In this document: piece after piece, positions 7,240 through 9,373 of the stretch | Numbering within the stretch: position 1 is the stretch's first letter | How the letters are laid out: each line of letters begins with the position of its first letter | Assembly: GCA_020201015.1 (NCBI GenBank) | Contig: JAIVHN010000211.1 | Span: 1-9,373 of the forward strand | DNA length: 9,373 bases | From: Spirochaeta sp. | Lineage (GTDB): Bacteria > Spirochaetota > Spirochaetia > DSM-27196 > SLAA01 | Reading direction: 5' to 3' | Program-made: the position numbers and the translations under genes | The notes under the pieces: generated by a model | Database searches by the model: none | The model's input: only the letters and a program-made list of their open reading frames with translations | What the model was told of the DNA's origin: nothing

Positions 7240-7268
7240 TTGGCGCTTGGCGGCAATGTCCAGCTAAT
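7240..7268 (+). promoter_or_regulatory. Possible dnaA promoter
   Basis: TTGGCG (7240-7245) and GCTAAT (7263-7268) are 17 bp apart, with four of six matches each. The start would be near 7275, leaving only a very short leader before the ribosome binding site. The -35 lies in a tandem CTTGGCG repeat (7239-7252). Alternatives further upstream are no better, so this is weak. Confidence 0.25.
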
Positions 7269-7277
7269 TTCAAAGCA

Positions 7278-7284
7278 AAGGGAG
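7278..7284 (+). promoter_or_regulatory. Ribosome binding site of dnaA
   Basis: AAGGGAG ends 6 nt before the ATG at 7291. This strong site supports 7291, not 7502, as the native dnaA start. No Shine-Dalgarno is seen before 7502. Confidence 0.75.
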
Positions 7285-7290
7285 CTATAA

Positions 7291-7443
7291 ATGAGCACGA
7301 CCTCATGGGACTACAGTATGTTTTGGCACGAGACCATGAAACAACTGCAGGACGAGCTTTCCGAGCAGGAATACTCGATGTGGTTCAACCGCATGGAGTA
7401 TTCTTCTTCAGGAAAAGAGCAGATAACTGTAAAGGCTTTTTGA
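7291..7443 (+). pseudogene. dnaA: DnaA domain I fragment: original start of dnaA, cut off by a frame break
   Basis: This 50-codon frame is the true N-terminus of DnaA. It begins MSTTSWDYSMFWHETMKQLQ and contains ELSEQEYSMWF (22-32), matching the E. coli ELPATEFSMWI region of domain I. Domain I mediates DnaA self-assembly and helicase loading. The strong ribosome binding site precedes this ATG. After ITVKAF the frame hits TGA at 7441. The family normally continues here with a Pro-x-x-Phe...Tyr helix (helix 3). That segment, about 20 residues, is absent, and the sequence resumes in the +1 frame as LFELSGSELYLEFEV from 7436. A deletion of about 60 nt (2 modulo 3) at the CTTTTT junction explains both facts. 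Whether the lesion is real or an assembly or sequencing error cannot be decided here. Confidence 0.85.
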
Positions 7444-7501
7444 ACTATCTGGGAGTGAACTATACCTCGAATTTGAGGTCGCAAAAGCCGAAACACCAGC
7501 G

Positions 7502-8611
7502 ATGGAAAAAAACACTCAGCCGAAGAAAGACAACAAAACCGCTGCGGAGAACCAGAAACGCGAGCCAAAGCCACCTCACCCACAGTTACGTGAGGAATAT
7601 ACCTTCGACAACTTTGTTATCGGTGAGAACAGCAGCTTTGCTGCAAATGCCGCACTTGCCATAGCTAAGAATCCCGGGACCGCTTACAATCCATGTCTCA
7701 TATACGGTGGCGTAGGACTCGGGAAGACGCATCTTATTCAGTCTATTGGAAATCAAGTTTACCAAGAATATGAAAAGCTTCGCATAGTTTATGTAACTAT
7801 GGAGAGCTTTACCAACGACTTTATTCAGTCAATTCGTGAGAAACGCACGCAGGGTTTCAAAAACAAATACCGGTATGCAGATATTTTACTTATAGACGAT
7901 ATTCACTTTCTTCCGGGAAAACCAGAAACTCAGGAAGAGTTATTTCACACGTTTAATGCACTCTACGATGCCAACAAACAAATGGTCTTCACTTGTGACC
8001 GCCCGGTCTCGGAGATACGCGATTTAACCGACCGTCTACGAAATCGATTTGAACGTGGCCTCAATGTAGATCTCCAACCGCCCTCGTATGAGACTCGCTT
8101 TGCAATTCTAAAGAAAAAAATTGAACGAAGTCAGTTAAATGTTCCCACCGAGGTCATAGAGCTCATCTGCAACAATGTAACAACGAATGTCCGTGACCTC
8201 GAAGCTGCACTTACCAAGCTGATAGCCTATGCCGAACTCGTAAACAAGCAGATTACTGTTACCGTTGCTCGCAGCCAACTCAAAGATATGCTCTCAAGTC
8301 CTCATCAGTCGAAGATCACAATAGATGCAATTCAACGAGCAGTGGCCGACTATTTCAATCTATCAAGTCAGGAACTCAAAGGAAAAAAACGCACAAAAAC
8401 GGTAGCGTTTCCTCGGCAGTTGGCAATGTATATCTGTCGCGAAATCACTGAATACTCCACAACCGAAGTTGGTCTTGAGTTTGGTGGACGAGACCATACA
8501 ACCGTGATGTATGCATGCCAACGAATTGAAAGCCGCATTCGAACAGATGCTACTGTCGAAACCATCATTCAAAACCTAATTAGAGATATTAAGAGCAAGG
8601 GAATCAGGTAG
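7502..8611 (+). CDS. dnaA: Chromosomal replication initiator DnaA, domains II-IV (frame-separated from its N-terminus)
   Basis: DnaA binds origin boxes and melts oriC with ATP. The 369 codons from the first ATG in this frame hold a short linker (domain II, 1-30, rich in Lys, Gln and Pro) and the AAA+ domain from YTFDNFVIGENSSFA. Seen are Walker A GGVGLGKT (69-76), Walker B LLIDD (129-133), sensor-like TCDRP (164-168) and the box VII region LRNRFERGL (179-187) with the likely arginine finger Arg182. Domain IV carries the DNA-binding signature GGRDHTTV (328-335). All these look intact. The frame is open back to 7433 and encodes the end of domain I (LFELSGSELYLEFEV) without a start codon. ATG 7502 lacks a ribosome binding site, so it is probably not a natural start. 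A complete protein would be near 460 residues. An intact dnaA is expected in the living cell. Confidence 0.93.
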   Translation: MEKNTQPKKDNKTAAENQKREPKPPHPQLREEYTFDNFVIGENSSFAANAALAIAKNPGTAYNPCLIYGGVGLGKTHLIQSIGNQVYQEYEKLRIVYVTMESFTNDFIQSIREKRTQGFKNKYRYADILLIDDIHFLPGKPETQEELFHTFNALYDANKQMVFTCDRPVSEIRDLTDRLRNRFERGLNVDLQPPSYETRFAILKKKIERSQLNVPTEVIELICNNVTTNVRDLEAALTKLIAYAELVNKQITVTVARSQLKDMLSSPHQSKITIDAIQRAVADYFNLSSQELKGKKRTKTVAFPRQLAMYICREITEYSTTEVGLEFGGRDHTTVMYACQRIESRIRTDATVETIIQNLIRDIKSKGIR

Positions 8612-8617
8612 AAACTC

Positions 8618-8626
8618 TGTGGATAA
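8618..8626 (-). promoter_or_regulatory. DnaA box, perfect consensus
   Basis: TGTGGATAA on the plus strand reads TTATCCACA on the minus strand, the exact high-affinity DnaA box. It lies 6 bp after the dnaA stop codon. Confidence 0.85.
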
Positions 8627-8677
8627 CAACCGCATTTGTAGGCGATCTCTGGGGATATCTTTCAAGAGCTCTGAAAC

Positions 8678-8686
8678 TGTGGACAA
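8678..8686 (-). promoter_or_regulatory. DnaA box, one mismatch
   Basis: TGTGGACAA reads TTGTCCACA on the minus strand, one base from consensus. It shares the flanking GAAACT with the perfect box 60 bp upstream and has the same orientation. Confidence 0.65.
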
Positions 8687-8751
8687 TTTTATAATAACTA
8701 GACCCTCTTGTTATGCTCTTCAACTCGTGTTCAGACAAAGCCTTAACCCGG

Positions 8752-8760
8752 TTTTGCACA
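8752..8760 (+). promoter_or_regulatory. Candidate DnaA box next to the unwinding region
   Basis: TTTTGCACA differs from TTATNCACA at one base. It is in the opposite orientation to the two upstream boxes and lies 15 bp before the triplet run, so it could direct DnaA onto it. Confidence 0.45.
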
Positions 8761-8775
8761 TGTTAAGTGTTCCCA

Positions 8776-8809
8776 CTATTACAACTACTAGTTTATAACT
8801 ATATATAAC
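8776..8809 (+). promoter_or_regulatory. DnaA-trio-like triplets and AT-rich unwinding element
   Basis: Positions 8776-8790 read CTA TTA CAA CTA CTA, whose complement gives the 3'-GAT/AAT-type triplets described for bacterial DnaA-trios. A CCC run precedes it (8772-8774) and the AT stretch TATAACTATATATAAC (8794-8809) follows. The order resembles the B. subtilis dnaA-dnaN unwinding region. The TATAAC copies could also serve as the -10 of a dnaN promoter, though no good -35 is seen. Confidence 0.5.
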
Positions 8810-8821
8810 AATAAGAGGAAC

Positions 8822-8827
8822 AAGGAG
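8822..8827 (+). promoter_or_regulatory. Ribosome binding site of dnaN
   Basis: AAGGAG lies 9 nt before ATG 8837 but only 3 nt before the in-frame GTG at 8831, so it selects the ATG. Confidence 0.7.
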
Positions 8828-8836
8828 CGCGTGATC

Positions 8837-9373
8837 ATGAAGTTTGTATGTGACAAAGATGTAATCATGCGGGAGATATCCGTTGCTACGGACATTATCT
8901 CGTCAAAAACTACGCTTTCGATACTTTCAAATGTATTGATGGAAGCTTCAGATCAGAGCTTGAAGATCCGTGCTACAGATCTAAAGGTGAGTTTTGAGAC
9001 TGCTATTCCTGTAACTGTTGAAAGCGACGGAAGAACCACTGTTTTCTGTGACAAGCTTTTGGGAATTCTTCGTTCCTTGCCATCCGGAGAAGTTGAGTTT
9101 GAGACTTCAGGATCCGACCGAATGATTATTCGCCCCAGAGGAAAGAAAATCGATTTCCGACTCAAGTGTATTGAAGCCGATAAGTTTCCAGAAATTCAAC
9201 TTGCAGTTGAAGATGCATATTGGGAGTTTCCGCAGAAAGAGTTTATCGAGATGATTTCACAAACTGTATTTGCTGTTTCAGACGATGAAACCCGTTACTT
9301 CATGAATGGTGTGTACATGGAGAATCAAGAAGGTGCTCTTATCATGGTTGCTACTGACGGTCGGCGTCTGGCT
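8837..9373 (+). CDS. dnaN: DNA polymerase III beta sliding clamp, 3' end missing
   Basis: DnaN forms the ring-shaped homodimer that tethers DNA polymerase III to DNA. The frame is open to the right edge, giving the first 179 residues of about 365-375. It starts MKFVCDKDVIMREISVATDI, followed by LSILSNVLMEA, typical of clamp domain 1. SLKIRATDLKVSFE and FCDKLLGILRSLPSGEVEF continue domain 1. FPEIQLAVED leads into domain 2, which begins near WEFPQKEFIEMISQTVFAVSDDETR and runs to VATDGRRLA at the edge. The hydrophobic partner-binding pocket is completed by residues beyond the window. ATG 8837 is preferred to GTG 8831 because of the ribosome binding site spacing. The gene follows dnaA across the proposed oriC. 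No frame break is seen. Confidence 0.96.
   Translation, partial: MKFVCDKDVIMREISVATDIISSKTTLSILSNVLMEASDQSLKIRATDLKVSFETAIPVTVESDGRTTVFCDKLLGILRSLPSGEVEFETSGSDRMIIRPRGKKIDFRLKCIEADKFPEIQLAVEDAYWEFPQKEFIEMISQTVFAVSDDETRYFMNGVYMENQEGALIMVATDGRRLA

Larger units (their letters stand above)
7028..7290. other. Divergent gyrB-dnaA control region
   Basis: This 263-bp spacer separates two divergent replication genes. It holds the gyrB promoter candidate and leader at its left, a 10-bp inverted repeat (7157-7166 and 7222-7231), a tandem CTTGGCG repeat (7239-7252) and the dnaA ribosome binding site. I found no good DnaA box here, so the origin signal is instead on the other side of dnaA. Confidence 0.6.
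8612..8836. other. oriC: Probable chromosomal origin of replication (oriC), dnaA-dnaN spacer
   Basis: This 225-bp gene-free spacer has the layout of a bacterial origin. Two good DnaA boxes lie on the minus strand (8618-8626 and 8678-8686, exactly 60 bp apart), with weaker candidates between and after (8650-8658 and 8752-8760). Then come CCC, a CTA/TTA triplet run (8776-8790) resembling DnaA-trios, and a stretch of alternating A and T (8794-8809) suited to unwinding. A dnaA-dnaN location is common for oriC. The divergent direction of gyrB-gyrA and of dnaN agrees with forks leaving in both directions. A GC-skew switch could not be measured here. Confidence 0.75.

Noticed and set aside
7212..7664. 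A 150-codon open frame across the dnaA start
   Set aside because: It is in the third frame relative to both dnaA parts and its protein has no domain. It is open by chance and not an alternative N-terminus of DnaA.
8650..8658. TGGGGATAT as a further DnaA box
   Set aside because: It has two mismatches to consensus. It may be a low-affinity site but is too weak to list on its own.
1..9373. CRISPR array, tRNA/rRNA, insertion sequence, defence or phage genes
   Set aside because: No regular repeat-spacer pattern, RNA gene motif, transposase or integrase was seen; all sizeable frames are explained by housekeeping genes.

Overview
The window looks like the chromosomal replication-origin neighbourhood of a bacterium of moderate GC content. 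It is most likely a spirochaete of the Spirochaeta/Treponema type. This placement is an inference from memory: the short DnaA N-terminus starting with a W-D-Y..F-W pattern, the character of GyrA, GyrB and DnaN, and the clustering of gyrA, gyrB, dnaA and dnaN. No search was run.

Layout from left to right. Positions 1-548 hold the 3' part of a polar amino-acid ABC transporter ATPase gene (+). A 179-bp spacer follows, then adenosine deaminase (728-1813, +). An IMPACT/YigZ-family gene (1822-2457, -) converges on it with only 8 bp between. The yigZ gene carries one ParB-binding-type parS sequence inside its 3' end (1858-1873), and a second, perfectly palindromic one lies just upstream of its start codon (2460-2475). 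Next come gyrA (2564-5089, -) and gyrB (5123-7027, -), 33 bp apart, both starting with GTG and forming a gyrB-gyrA operon that may continue into yigZ. A 263-bp divergent control region separates gyrB from dnaA (+). The spacer between dnaA and dnaN (8612-8836) has DnaA boxes, a DnaA-trio-like triplet run and an AT-rich stretch, and is the best candidate for oriC. The beta-clamp gene dnaN starts at 8837 and runs off the right edge.

The genes share a theme. DnaA opens the origin, DnaN provides the sliding clamp, gyrase removes the supercoils made by the forks, and the parS sites about 6-7 kb from oriC would load ParB and SMC to segregate the new origins. The ABC ATPase and adenosine deaminase are ordinary metabolic neighbours.

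Three things stand out. (1) dnaA is broken in this sequence: its domain I reading frame stops at 7441 and the rest of the protein continues in another frame, with about 20 codons (helix 3 of domain I) apparently missing. This is either a real lesion or a sequence/assembly error. (2) The two parS sites bracket yigZ. (3) Both gyrase subunits carry unusual residues at quinolone-pocket positions: GyrA Gln86 (E. coli Ser83) and GyrB Trp446 (E. coli Lys447). I found no mobile element, CRISPR array, tRNA or rRNA, and no gene-free stretch longer than 300 bp.
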